Shown here one piece after another: positions 1 through 8,438 of a stretch of 64,000 nucleotides of DNA. The stretch comes from Postechiella sp039985655. Its GTDB lineage: Bacteria > Bacteroidota > Bacteroidia > Flavobacteriales > Flavobacteriaceae. The DNA lies in the NCBI GenBank assembly GCA_039985655.1, contig JBDWSF010000024.1, forward strand, positions 62,001 through 126,000. The letters are read 5' to 3'. The notes beneath the pieces are model-generated. The model worked only from the letters and a program-made list of their open reading frames with translations. It was not told the origin of the DNA and searched no databases. Positions within the stretch are counted from its first letter, which is position 1. Each line of letters opens with the position of its first letter. The position numbers were made by a program, and so were the translations under genes.

Positions 1-272
1 GAAATAGAATTCTTTGATTTTCTAAGTAAATCAATATGAATGTTTTTAGATATGGTTATTAGCCATGTTTTAAATTTGAATTTCTCGTCAAAAGATTCAA
101 TTCGATCAAAGGCTCTCGAAAATGTTCGAATAGTAATGTCTTCGGCATCATTTTCGTTTTTAATACGCTTTAATTGAAACCCAAATACATCATCCCAATA
201 TAAATCTAACAGAAAGTTAAATGCTTTTTGGTCGTTTTGTTTAGCGCGTAAAATAGCTTCTTCTATTTCCAA
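1..272 (-). CDS. ECF-type RNA polymerase sigma factor, 3' part outside window
   Basis: The reverse strand reads about 90 residues of a sigma-70 family extracytoplasmic-function factor before the window ends. Region 2 is clear: residues 9-25 (AKQNDQKAFNFLLDLYW) and the -10 recognition helix part with DAEDITIRTFSRAFDRI and FKTWLITISKN. Region 4 (the -35 reader) lies beyond the edge. No ATG fits, so TTG at 270-272 is the likely start; it overlaps the end of the glycosyltransferase by 10 bases, which suggests translational coupling. No anti-sigma gene is visible on this side. The family assignment is strong, the target regulon unknown. Confidence 0.85.
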   Translation of the reverse strand, partial: MEIEEAILRAKQNDQKAFNFLLDLYWDDVFGFQLKRIKNENDAEDITIRTFSRAFDRIESFDEKFKFKTWLITISKNIHIDLLRKSKNSI

Positions 273-1375
273 TGTTCTGGTTTTGAAATAAGATTCCTTA
301 TAAAGATAACTAATTGAAAAGTAATCAAAAAGATTTCTAAAAAAGGAATAAAAATAATGAGGTCGTTTTCGTTGAGTTTTTTAGCAGAAATACCATAGAT
401 CATATATTGAATAACAAGTCGAAGTAAAAGCAATGTTAAAACAATTTGCCAATTGAAATTTAACACCAATAAAATAGCAGCTAAAACCCAAAATAAAAGG
501 TTAGTTGCGTAAATTATAGATAATAAATATTTATGCACAGGTTTATAATGTTTTGCCGTAGACACATGACGACGTTTTTGTGTTATCCATGTTTTAAACG
601 TCTTTTTTGGAGTAGATGTTGTAAAACTGTTTTTAGAAAAGCTAAGTGCTGTATTTTTTTGTGTAGCGGCTTCATTTATAAATAAATCGTCGTCTCCCGA
701 TTTAATTTTCATATGCCCCATAAAACCTTTAGCATCAAAAAATTGCTTTTTTGTATATGCTAAATTTCGACCAACACCCATGTATGGTATGCCCGATTTT
801 GCAAACGAAAAATATTGAATGGCAGTGACTAAGGTTTCAAAACGGATTAACTTATTTAAAAATGAATTTTTAATTTTTGAATAGCCCCCGTAGCCCAAAA
901 CGATACTTTTTTCTGTATCGAACAGCGAACACATTTCCGAAATCCAACTTCGCGAAGCAGGCTTGCAATCGGCATCTGTAAAAAGTAAGTAATCGTGCTT
1001 AGCTGCTTTTATACCTAAAGTTAATGCGTATTTTTTATTTCCCCAAAAAGCTTCGTTGCTTTTTACATCAACTATTTTTATGTTTGCATGCTTATTAGCA
1101 AATGTTTGCATAACCTCTAAAGTATCATCAGAAGATGCATCATTAATTAAAACAATTTCAAAATTAGAATAGGCTTGAGAAAGTATTGTTGGTAAAAATG
1201 ATTTTAGGTTTTCAGATTCGTTTTTTGCACAGATAATTACCGAAACAGCTGGTGTTTTAGCAATTTGTTTTGTGGATTTTATAAAGGCAAATTTGCCAAA
1301 AAGAAAAACGTGACATATAACTTGAATAATAACGACGCCAGCAAATGCACAGCATACAAAATCAAGAATGCTCAT
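263..1375 (-). CDS. Membrane-bound family 2 glycosyltransferase
   Basis: A 370-residue inverting glycosyltransferase of the GT-A fold. An N-terminal membrane helix (residues 5-28) precedes the catalytic domain: VSVIICAKNESENL for nucleotide-sugar binding, a DASSDD stretch, the metal-binding FTDADCKP near residue 134, and a QKRRH motif near residue 267 that resembles the QxxRW of processive GT2 enzymes. Two or three hydrophobic helices follow at residues 285-355. Such enzymes move a sugar from a nucleotide donor to a lipid or polymer at the inner membrane. Sugar and acceptor cannot be read from sequence. It is 6 bases downstream of a small membrane protein gene and overlaps the following sigma factor gene. 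Confidence 0.85.
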   Translation of the reverse strand: MSILDFVCCAFAGVVIIQVICHVFLFGKFAFIKSTKQIAKTPAVSVIICAKNESENLKSFLPTILSQAYSNFEIVLINDASSDDTLEVMQTFANKHANIKIVDVKSNEAFWGNKKYALTLGIKAAKHDYLLFTDADCKPASRSWISEMCSLFDTEKSIVLGYGGYSKIKNSFLNKLIRFETLVTAIQYFSFAKSGIPYMGVGRNLAYTKKQFFDAKGFMGHMKIKSGDDDLFINEAATQKNTALSFSKNSFTTSTPKKTFKTWITQKRRHVSTAKHYKPVHKYLLSIIYATNLLFWVLAAILLVLNFNWQIVLTLLLLRLVIQYMIYGISAKKLNENDLIIFIPFLEIFLITFQLVIFIRNLISKPEHWK

Positions 1376-1381
1376 ATATTT

Positions 1382-1585
1382 TTACGAATGTTGAGGTTCG
1401 TTACAGTCGGCATATTGATCTGGAGTTTTTCCACAAAAACCACAAGATTCTCCGCTTTTATTTAACATTGGGTTTTGGCTTGCGCAAGTTCCAGCAAATT
1501 TGCCATCTTTTTTAGCCCAGATTTTTATTGCAATTCCTGCAACGCCTAACCCTAGTAAAACAATAGTTATTAAAAGAAGTTTCAT
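1382..1585 (-). CDS. Small Cys-rich membrane or secreted protein
   Basis: A 67-residue protein with one N-terminal membrane helix or uncleaved signal (residues 2-23) followed by a short, soluble Cys-containing tail: CASQNP, CGFCGKTPDQYADC. The CxxC and two further Cys could bind a metal or form disulfides if exported. Small proteins of this form are usually annotated in flavobacteria only as membrane or secreted protein. It is the first gene of a minus-strand run with the glycosyltransferase (6-base gap) and the partial sigma factor. Function is unknown; the reading frame looks genuine because of its coherent topology and position. Confidence 0.7.
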   Translation of the reverse strand: MKLLLITIVLLGLGVAGIAIKIWAKKDGKFAGTCASQNPMLNKSGESCGFCGKTPDQYADCNEPQHS

Positions 1586-1815
1586 CTCTGTCTTAGATTA
1601 TTAGTTTTTTTATTAGACGTTTTTTGATTCATTTAATTTCAAAATGAACTATTTTTTTACTTAACGTCTTTAATGATTAATCCCTGCAAAGATATGATTT
1701 TAGCTTAAAAGAGGGGTGTGTTGGCGGTTGAAATTGTGACCAAAAGGTCATTTTGTGTCCAATTGATAATTACTTTGTACATTTAAAATATCTAACCATT
1801 TAAAATTAATTAATC

Positions 1816-2502
1816 ATGAAAAAATTATTTGCAGAATTCTTTGGTACGTTTTGGCTTGTTTTTGGAGGTTGTGGAAGTGCTGTGTTTGCAGCAGGTTTTC
1901 CAGAACTCGGGATTGGCTTTGTTGGTGTTGCTTTAGCTTTTGGTTTAACTGTGTTAACGATGGCTTATGCTGTTGGGCATATTTCTGGCGGGCATTTTAA
2001 CCCTGCTGTTTCTTTAGGCTTATGGGCCGGTGGTAAATTTGAAGCAAAAGATTTGTTAGGGTATATTATTGCACAAGTTGTTGGTGCTATTGTTGCTGCT
2101 GGCGCTTTATATTTAATAGTATCTAATAAGGCCGATTTTGTGACTATTGGCGGATTTGCTTCCAATGGATACGGAGAATTGTCTCCAGATGGTTATTCTA
2201 TGACTGCTGCTTTAATTGCTGAGTTTTTATTAACTGCATTTTTCTTACTAATAATTTTAGGTAGCACAAACGAAAGAGCTCCAAAAGGTTTTGCACCTAT
2301 TGCTATTGGTTTGGGTTTAACTTTAATTCATTTAATAAGTATTCCTATTACGAATACATCTGTAAATCCTGCACGTTCTACAAGTCAGGCATTATTTGCT
2401 GGAGGTGAGTTTACTGCACAATTATGGTTGTTTTGGGTAGCACCTATTGCAGGAGCTATTGTAGCAGGTCTTATCCATAAAGCATTGTTTGATAAAGAAT
2501 AA
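1816..2502 (+). CDS. aqpZ: Aquaporin Z-type water channel
   Basis: A 228-residue MIP-family channel, the usual length for bacterial AqpZ. Six membrane helices and the two pore half-helices are visible, with NPA motifs in GHFNPAVSLG (residues about 60-69) and SVNPARSTSQAL (about 178-189). The Arg right after the second NPA and small/aromatic pore residues fit a water-selective channel rather than a glycerol facilitator, although glpD lies 9 kb away. It is a single gene with its own intrinsic terminator 24 bases downstream. The 230-base upstream region contains no other gene and no textbook -7 box. Assignment to the family is secure. Confidence 0.95.
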   Translation: MKKLFAEFFGTFWLVFGGCGSAVFAAGFPELGIGFVGVALAFGLTVLTMAYAVGHISGGHFNPAVSLGLWAGGKFEAKDLLGYIIAQVVGAIVAAGALYLIVSNKADFVTIGGFASNGYGELSPDGYSMTAALIAEFLLTAFFLLIILGSTNERAPKGFAPIAIGLGLTLIHLISIPITNTSVNPARSTSQALFAGGEFTAQLWLFWVAPIAGAIVAGLIHKALFDKE

Positions 2503-2525
2503 TTAGAATTTAATTATAGACATAA

Positions 2526-2559
2526 AAAAGCCTCATTTTACTAGTAAAATGAGGCTTTT
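2526..2559. terminator. Bidirectional intrinsic terminator between aqpZ and the anti-sigma gene
   Basis: A perfect 34-base palindrome (arms AAAAGCCTCATTTTACT and its complement) flanked by A-run and T-run. It lies between the convergent ends of aqpZ and the anti-sigma factor gene and should stop transcription from both sides. Confidence 0.9.
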
Positions 2560-2578
2560 ATTTTTATAAAAAATTGTG

Positions 2579-3370
2579 CTATTGTAAATTAATTTCGGCA
2601 ACAGAGTTTTCTAAAGATGCTATTGTATTTCCGCCTTTAGGCTCTATGGTAATGTTTAAACCTAAAGCATCTTCTGTATACGGTATCGTTTTAAGCTGTC
2701 TGTCGGCTTCACTTAAAATACCGAGACTAACCATTTTACCTTGAAGTTCTGCCCAAATTTGATAGCATTGCTCTTCTGGTAGTTGTGGTAATGATACCAC
2801 ATCAATCATCGATGTTTTTTCTTTTGGATTGATGTATGCTACAGTTTTTAAATCTTTAGCACGTTCGTTTCCTTTTATAATATACTTTGCAGTTTCTGGA
2901 TTATTAAGCTTCAAAAGTTGACGCATAACCTTGTCTAGCATGATGTTGTTTTGCTCAATATCACCTCGTAAATCAAAAAGTTCGTCAACCACCACTTGGT
3001 TTTCTTTTGATAATTTTTGATTCTGATTAAAAAACAAATACGATGTTCCTGCAAATAATAAGGCGGCAACACTTGCTGCTACTCCAAATTTATACCAAGA
3101 TTTGTATTTAGTCTTGTAGGTATTTAAACTAACAACAGGTTTTTCGTCAAGTTCGTTTAAAACCGCATCTAAAACACTTTTAGGTGCTTCAACGGCATGG
3201 CTTTTAGCAACTACTTCCAAATTAAATTGTAAGGTTGTATAAGCATTTTGTACTTCTGGATATTTAGAAATATAAGATTCAACCTTTTCCATTTCCACGG
3301 AAGTAGTGTCTCCTATTAGATATTTTTCTAGTAGGCCAGAACTTAAAAAAGTAGTAATTTTTTCATTCAT
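2579..3370 (-). CDS. Anti-sigma factor (RskA-like), membrane-anchored
   Basis: A 263-residue single-pass membrane protein. Residues 1-90 form a cytoplasmic helical sigma-binding region without the HxxxCxxC zinc motif, residues about 93-113 (FGVAASVAALLFAGTSYLFF) are the membrane helix, residues 115-155 a probable coiled coil, and the C-terminal half matches the RskA anti-sigma-K fold (MIDVVSLPQLPEEQCYQIWAE). It should hold the sigma factor encoded 4 bases upstream inactive until an envelope signal leads to release. The two genes are co-transcribed and the pairing is typical of group IV sigma/anti-sigma modules. Signal and regulon are not evident. Confidence 0.85.
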   Translation of the reverse strand: MNEKITTFLSSGLLEKYLIGDTTSVEMEKVESYISKYPEVQNAYTTLQFNLEVVAKSHAVEAPKSVLDAVLNELDEKPVVSLNTYKTKYKSWYKFGVAASVAALLFAGTSYLFFNQNQKLSKENQVVVDELFDLRGDIEQNNIMLDKVMRQLLKLNNPETAKYIIKGNERAKDLKTVAYINPKEKTSMIDVVSLPQLPEEQCYQIWAELQGKMVSLGILSEADRQLKTIPYTEDALGLNITIEPKGGNTIASLENSVAEINLQ

Positions 3371-3374
3371 GACT

Positions 3375-3911
3375 TTATTCTTTTGGGTTATAAATTTTCT
3401 TCAATTCGCGTAAACCAATTTTTAATCTTGATTTTATGGTTCCTAACGGAATATCTAGTTCTTCGCTTGCTTCTTGTTGTGTCATACCTTCAAAAAAGAG
3501 AGCATTAATAACAATTTGATACTTTTCATCTAACGTATTTAAATGTTTTTTAATGTCTAAAACATCTTCATTTAATGCGCCTGATTCTATCTTATATACG
3601 GATGAACTCTCTATTTGGACTTCTTTCTCTTTTTTGTTCTTTAAAGAACGTATTTTGTCTATCGCGCTGTTATACGCAATTCTATACAGCCAAGTAAATA
3701 GCTTAGCTTTACTAGGGTCGTATTTTTTAGAATATCTCCATATTTTAACAAAGCTTTCTTGTAATACATCTTGTGCTGTATCGTCGTCGGATATTATTTT
3801 TTTAATAACACCAAAAAGCGCATCAGCATAATTATCATACAGGAGTGTGATAGCTTTTTTATCGCTAGATTGAAGGAGTGTAACTATTTCTTTTTCTAAG
3901 GCTGAAATCAA
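3375..3911 (-). CDS. ECF sigma factor (SigK-like), partner of the adjacent anti-sigma factor
   Basis: A 178-residue sigma-70 family factor with regions 2 and 4 and a short linker. Region 2 includes DTAQDVLQESFVKIWRYS and LFTWLYRIAYNSAIDKIR; region 4 includes EGMTQQEASEELDIPLGT followed by IKSRLKIGLRELK, the -35-reading helix-turn-helix. The start is a TTG at 3909-3911; no in-frame ATG exists near the conserved N-terminus. It is followed after 3 bases by an RskA-type anti-sigma gene, so it is expected to be an envelope-responsive alternative sigma factor. It probably also controls its own operon, although no matching promoter pair could be identified by eye. Confidence 0.9.
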   Translation of the reverse strand: MISALEKEIVTLLQSSDKKAITLLYDNYADALFGVIKKIISDDDTAQDVLQESFVKIWRYSKKYDPSKAKLFTWLYRIAYNSAIDKIRSLKNKKEKEVQIESSSVYKIESGALNEDVLDIKKHLNTLDEKYQIVINALFFEGMTQQEASEELDIPLGTIKSRLKIGLRELKKIYNPKE

Positions 3912-3980
3912 AGTGATTTGGTTTAAAATATGCGTCCAATATAAGACTTATTCATATAAAGTCAGAAAAAATCTTTTGGT

Positions 3981-4994
3981 TTATAAGATGTTAACTTCTG
4001 CTTCAATAGAAATATTGAAGAGTCGTTTTATTGTTTTTTGAATTAATTTTGAAAGGTTTAAAATATCCGTTCCTTTAGCGCCTCCATAGTTTACCAATAC
4101 TAAAGCTTGGTTTTTATGTACACCGTAATTACCAAAACATTTGCCTTTAAAACCTGCTTTTTCGATAAGCCAACCTGCAGGGATTTTTATTTCATTTTCT
4201 GAAACAGGATAATTAGGAACGTCTTTAAAGTTTTGAATTAATTTTTCAAAATCACTTTTAGTAATTACTGGGTTTTTAAAGAAACTACCGCTATTCCCAA
4301 TCTCTTTTGGGTTAGGGAGTTTACTTTCTCTAATAGTAATAACGGCTTTGGATATATCTTGAATCGTGGGGTTGCTCACATTCATAATTCCCAATTGCGA
4401 AGTTATGGCTCCGTATTTAGTAAGCAGCTTATGGTTTTGTTTTGAAAGTTTAAAACTGACGTTAATAATGATGTACTTCTCTTTGACTTCTTGTTTAAAA
4501 ATAGAATTTCTGTAACCAAAATGGCAAGCATCTTTAGTGAAGGTTTCTATGGAATTCGTTTCTAACGAAAGTGCTTCACAAGACATAAATACATCTTTAA
4601 GCTCTACACCATAAGCACCAATATTTTGAACGGGTGCTGTGCCAACATTTCCAGGGATTAGTGACATGTTTTCAATGCCACCATAATTGTTATCTAAACA
4701 CCAAAGTACAAACTCATGCCAGTTTTCGCCCGCATTTGCTTTAACCGTAACAAAATCATCATCTTCAGAAACAATTGAAATGCCTTTTATATTTAGATGA
4801 ATGACGAGAGTCTCTTGGTTTTTGGTAAGTAGCATATTACTACCACCACCCAAAATAAGTTTATTAGGATAATTTTTAAAAAGTAATACGTTTTTTAATT
4901 CTTCAATAGTAGTAACCGAAACAAAATGTTTCGCCAATACATCAATACCAAACGTATTAAAGGGTTTTAAAGATATGTTGCTTTTAATTTGCAC
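3981..4994 (-). CDS. murB: UDP-N-acetylmuramate dehydrogenase
   Basis: A 337-residue FAD enzyme that reduces UDP-GlcNAc-enolpyruvate to UDP-MurNAc, the second committed step of peptidoglycan precursor synthesis in the cytoplasm. Visible features are the FAD-binding LILGGGSNMLL, the PGNVGTAPVQNIGAYGVEL block, the YRNSIFK motif with the substrate Arg, the catalytic Ser in GNSGSFFKNPV, and a C-terminal Glu in EAEVN. The length and extra insert fit the longer E. coli-like type I enzyme. The start is GTG at 4992-4994, which shares one base with the TAG stop of the upstream aminotransferase gene, so the two are translationally coupled. Confidence 0.95.
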   Translation of the reverse strand: MQIKSNISLKPFNTFGIDVLAKHFVSVTTIEELKNVLLFKNYPNKLILGGGSNMLLTKNQETLVIHLNIKGISIVSEDDDFVTVKANAGENWHEFVLWCLDNNYGGIENMSLIPGNVGTAPVQNIGAYGVELKDVFMSCEALSLETNSIETFTKDACHFGYRNSIFKQEVKEKYIIINVSFKLSKQNHKLLTKYGAITSQLGIMNVSNPTIQDISKAVITIRESKLPNPKEIGNSGSFFKNPVITKSDFEKLIQNFKDVPNYPVSENEIKIPAGWLIEKAGFKGKCFGNYGVHKNQALVLVNYGGAKGTDILNLSKLIQKTIKRLFNISIEAEVNIL

Positions 4995-6184
4995 TAGTCT
5001 TTATAAACTTTTAGGGCTTCTTTTAAAATATGGACAGCTTTTATTAAGCTTTCCTTATTAAGTACGTAAGCAATTCTTATTTGGTTTAGACCGATGTTTG
5101 GTGTTGAGTAAAAGCCAGCACCAGGTGCTACCATAACGGTCTCATCATCAACATCAAAAGACTCTAAAAGCCATTGTGCAAAATGATCAGAATTTTTTAT
5201 TGGTAATTCTACCATACAATAAAATGCGCCTTTAGGCCTTGCTATTTTAATGCCGTCAATTTTATTCAATTCAGTAATTAAAGTGTTTCGTCTTCCAACA
5301 TATTCTTCAATAACATCATCAAAATAACTTTGTGGTGTCTCTAAAGCAGCTTCGCTTGCTATTTGTGCGTATGTAGGTGGACTTAGACGTGCTTGCGCAA
5401 ATTTTAGTACCGTTTTTAAAACAGATTTGTTTTTAGAAACTAAGCAGCCTACACGTGCACCGCACATACTATATCTTTTTGAAACAGAATCGATTATAAC
5501 AGCATGTTCATCTATTCCTTTTTCTTCCATAATAGAATGGTGTGTGCCACTATCGTAAACAAACTCACGATATACTTCGTCTGCAATTAAAAACAAATCA
5601 TTCTTTTTTACAATAGAAGCTAGCTTTTGTATTTCCGCTTTAGAGTAAACATAACCTGTAGGATTTCCAGGGTTACATATTAATATAGCTCTCGTTTTTG
5701 GTGTGATAAGTTTTTCGAAGGCATCAATAGATGGCAATGCAAAATTATTATCAACACTACAAACAGCTGGAACAATCTTTACGCCCGATCCTATTGAAAA
5801 CGCAGTGTAATTCGCGTAAAATGGTTCCGGAATGATAACTTCGTCTCCAAGATCCATAATACTGCTAAATAAAAATAGTAATGCTTCACTTGCTCCACTA
5901 GTTACAATAATGTCGTTATGTGTAACATCTATATTCTGTTTCTTGTAATAATTCGCTAGCTTTTTTCTGTAGGTTTCAGAACCTTCAGATCTAGAATATG
6001 ATAAGATTTCGATATCATTTTCTTTAACAGCTTTTAAGGCAATCTCAGGAGTTTTTATATCGGGCTGCCCAATATTTAAATGATAAATAGATTTTCCGTC
6101 CTTTATAGCTTGTTCAGCATAAGGAACCAATTTTCGAATTGGAGATTCCGGCATTAATAATCCTTTTCTAGATATCGTTGGCAT
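4994..6184 (-). CDS. Class I/II PLP-dependent aminotransferase (aspartate aminotransferase-like)
   Basis: A 396-residue fold-type I aminotransferase. The PLP lysine sits in DSVSKRYSMCGARVG (near residue 240), the NPGNPTG motif near residue 170 contacts the cofactor, and DEVYREFVYD supplies the conserved Asp and Tyr. The family interconverts amino acids and 2-oxo acids, most often aspartate/oxaloacetate, but substrate preference cannot be settled from motifs. The gene overlaps murB by one base; this order may simply be inherited, since no shared chemistry is obvious beyond amino acid supply. The start ATG at 6182-6184 gives the common MPTISRKG N-terminus. Confidence 0.88.
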   Translation of the reverse strand: MPTISRKGLLMPESPIRKLVPYAEQAIKDGKSIYHLNIGQPDIKTPEIALKAVKENDIEILSYSRSEGSETYRKKLANYYKKQNIDVTHNDIIVTSGASEALLFLFSSIMDLGDEVIIPEPFYANYTAFSIGSGVKIVPAVCSVDNNFALPSIDAFEKLITPKTRAILICNPGNPTGYVYSKAEIQKLASIVKKNDLFLIADEVYREFVYDSGTHHSIMEEKGIDEHAVIIDSVSKRYSMCGARVGCLVSKNKSVLKTVLKFAQARLSPPTYAQIASEAALETPQSYFDDVIEEYVGRRNTLITELNKIDGIKIARPKGAFYCMVELPIKNSDHFAQWLLESFDVDDETVMVAPGAGFYSTPNIGLNQIRIAYVLNKESLIKAVHILKEALKVYKD

Positions 6185-6311
6185 TTTAATTTTACTTTAA
6201 TTGCAAAGTTGAGGAAATTATCTTAAAAATTTTTTAAAAAAGAGACCTAAATCTAGTAGTTAACTCAAAGAGTTGTAAATTGTTGTGTCAATCAATTTAT
6301 AATCTTTTTTT

Positions 6312-7652
6312 GTGAGTAAAGCATTTATCCTATTATTAATGTTTTTATGTTTTTGTGAAACCAGTTTTTCGCAGGACAAATTTGTTGTTCAGAATAAAAA
6401 AGGAACAGATAAAATTTCATTCAAACTCATTAATAATTTAATCATTATTCCTGTTGAGATTAATGGGGTCGAATTGTCTTTTTTACTTGATACTGGGGCG
6501 AGTAAATCGATTCTTTTTAATTTTTTGAATGTGTCAGATTCATTAAATATAAAAAACACTAAAATCATTTATCTAAGAGGTTTGGGTGAAGGGAATTCTA
6601 TTGAAGCATTAAAATCTAGTGGTAATATTATAAAAATTGGTGATGCTATTAAATTGAATCAAGACCTATTTGCGGTTTTTGATTTTAATTTAAATTTTTC
6701 TTCAAAAATAGGCGTGCCCATTCATGGTATTATTGGTTATGACGTTTTAAAGGATTTTGTTGTAGAAATTAATTATTCTAAAAAATATTTAACATTAACA
6801 GAATCTAAGCGTTTTCGATATAAAAAATGTAGAAATTGTGAAACCCTAAACCTTGAATTTTATAATAAGAAACCTTATTTAAATGCCAAAATAACTATAA
6901 AAGAAAAGGAAATACCTGTAAAGTTATTGATAGATTCAGGTGGTAGTGATGCCTTGTGGTTATTTGAAGATGACGATTTAGGAATCGTATCGGGCGATAA
7001 CTATTTTGATGACTTTTTAGGGCATGGATTAAGTGGCAGTGTATATGGTAAGCGCTCTAAAATTCAAGGATTTTCATTAAAAAGCTTCAACTTTAAAAAT
7101 GTTAATGCAGCATTTCCTGATGCGTCTTCAATAGCTTTTGCACGACAATTTAAAAATAGAAGTGGTAGCATATCAGGTAATATTTTAAAACGATTTAATG
7201 TTATTGTCGATTATAGACGTGCACTTATAACATTTAAAAAAAATAGTAAATTTAAAGATCCTTTTAGGTATAATAAAAGCGGGTTAGAATTAGAACATGG
7301 TGGACTCCGGTTTGTAAAAGAAATGGATAACACGTCATCTAATGCAAATGTATTTGAAGGGAGTAAAGAAACTCATAATTCTATTAAAGTTGTTGTAGAC
7401 ACGAAATATAAAATGTCTTTAAAACCAGCTTATACTGTTGTAGAGTTGCGAGATGGCTCACCAGCACATAGAGCAGGTGTTGAGTTTGGTGATGTTATTT
7501 TGTTTATAAATGGAAAACCTACGCACGAATACAATCTTCAAGAATTAATGGCTAAATTTTATGAAAGAGAAGGTACGCGTATTAAATTAACAGTTGATAG
7601 GGAGGGGACTGTACTAAAGTATCAGTTTAATTTAGAAAGTGTATTTAAATAA
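6312..7652 (+). CDS. Exported retropepsin-like aspartyl protease with C-terminal PDZ domain
   Basis: A 446-residue protein with an N-terminal signal peptide ending near residue 20. Two aspartyl-protease lobes follow: FLLDTGASKS (about residues 58-67) and LLIDSGGSDALW (about residues 204-215), the paired DTG/DSG signatures of retropepsin-like folds. A PDZ domain occupies roughly residues 370-440 (VVELRDGSPAHRAGVEFGD and the VILFINGKPTHE strand). Start is GTG at 6312. It probably acts in the periplasm or at the cell surface on unfolded or specific peptides; substrates are unknown. It is a single gene with its own terminator. Confidence 0.85.
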   Translation: MSKAFILLLMFLCFCETSFSQDKFVVQNKKGTDKISFKLINNLIIIPVEINGVELSFLLDTGASKSILFNFLNVSDSLNIKNTKIIYLRGLGEGNSIEALKSSGNIIKIGDAIKLNQDLFAVFDFNLNFSSKIGVPIHGIIGYDVLKDFVVEINYSKKYLTLTESKRFRYKKCRNCETLNLEFYNKKPYLNAKITIKEKEIPVKLLIDSGGSDALWLFEDDDLGIVSGDNYFDDFLGHGLSGSVYGKRSKIQGFSLKSFNFKNVNAAFPDASSIAFARQFKNRSGSISGNILKRFNVIVDYRRALITFKKNSKFKDPFRYNKSGLELEHGGLRFVKEMDNTSSNANVFEGSKETHNSIKVVVDTKYKMSLKPAYTVVELRDGSPAHRAGVEFGDVILFINGKPTHEYNLQELMAKFYEREGTRIKLTVDREGTVLKYQFNLESVFK

Positions 7653-7685
7653 AAAAGGTCTTACATTTTATTGCAAGACCTTTTT
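7652..7685. terminator. Intrinsic terminator shared by the protease and DUF1573 genes
   Basis: Arms AAAAAGGTCTT and AAGACCTTTTT enclose a 12-base loop directly after the protease stop codon. The A/T flanks on both sides make it work for the convergent DUF1573 gene as well. Confidence 0.85.
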
Positions 7686-7705
7686 AGTATAATTTAAAAT
7701 GTTGT

Positions 7706-8134
7706 CTATTGCTCTACAACACTTTTAACTTTTTTTTCTAAAACATTATTCTTACTAGGGTCTACAACTAAACCTTTAATTTTTAATGCTACTGTTGGTG
7801 TGTTAGTCGCATTAGATATAACAGTGATTGTTTTTCTTATAGGGTTTACACGGTTTGTATCATATTTAACTTCTATTTTTCCTGTTTGACCAGGTAAAAT
7901 AGGATCTTTTGGTTTTTTAGGAATGGTACATCCACAACTAGAACTTACTTTTGATACTATTAAAGGCGCATCACCAGTATTTGTAAATTCGAAAATACGA
8001 ACACCGTTAGACCCTTTGTCTATAGTTCCGTAGTCAATAGTCGTTTGCTTAAAATCAATTTTAGCAGCCTTATCTTGTGCTTTTACAGATAAACTGATTA
8101 ATCCGATAAATAAAATTGTAATTAATTTTTTCAT
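7706..8134 (-). CDS. DUF1573 domain protein, exported
   Basis: A 142-residue protein with a signal peptide (MKKLITILFIGLISLSVKAQ) and one DUF1573 domain, an ASH/MSP-like immunoglobulin fold common in Bacteroidota. Recognisable parts are the DYGTIDKGSNGVRIFEFTN strand pair, the SSCGCTIP motif and ILPGQTGKIEVKYD. The domain has no known enzymatic activity and is presumed to serve adhesion or assembly in the periplasm. It is a single gene facing away from valS, and the 304 bases between them hold promoters for both. Confidence 0.9.
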   Translation of the reverse strand: MKKLITILFIGLISLSVKAQDKAAKIDFKQTTIDYGTIDKGSNGVRIFEFTNTGDAPLIVSKVSSSCGCTIPKKPKDPILPGQTGKIEVKYDTNRVNPIRKTITVISNATNTPTVALKIKGLVVDPSKNNVLEKKVKSVVEQ

Positions 8135-8438
8135 TGTTTTGTTTTTTTATGATCAATTTTTAATTTGGGTCGCAATCAAATATCAGAATTTTCTATCTAA
8201 AATAATCGATTACTTTGTTGTTTTTTCTTCAAATTTCTATTCAAACTTACTCACTTTTTCTAGAATCTACAAAATTAATGGACAAATTACGTAAATGTTA
8301 ACATATTCAACGTACTTAAATATACGTTCGGTTATTCTTTTAGAATCATCATTTTTTTGTCAATACATACCACAAACTTTCACAGAAAAAGAAATATAAG
8401 TACTTTTGCAAATCAATATTCAAAAACTATTCCAAAGT
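8135..8438. other. Divergent intergenic region DUF1573 / valS
   Basis: This gap of 304 bases has no gene. Near its right end a TACTTTTG box at 8401-8408 preceded by TTTC at 8378-8381 (19-base spacer) is a likely valS promoter. The remainder is AT-rich; no riboswitch or T-box-like fold was recognised, and no promoter could be assigned to the DUF1573 gene. Confidence 0.5.
8378..8408 (+). promoter_or_regulatory. Probable valS promoter
   Basis: The Bacteroidota -7 consensus TAnnTTTG is met by TACTTTTG (8401-8408), with a 3/4 match to the -33 box 19 bases upstream. Transcription would start near 8415, which places the in-frame TTG at 8406 outside the message and supports ATG at 8439. Confidence 0.5.

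Noticed and set aside
8135..8438. T-box-like leader upstream of valS
   Set aside because: No specifier loop, T-box sequence or terminator hairpin could be found; such leaders are not expected in Bacteroidota.
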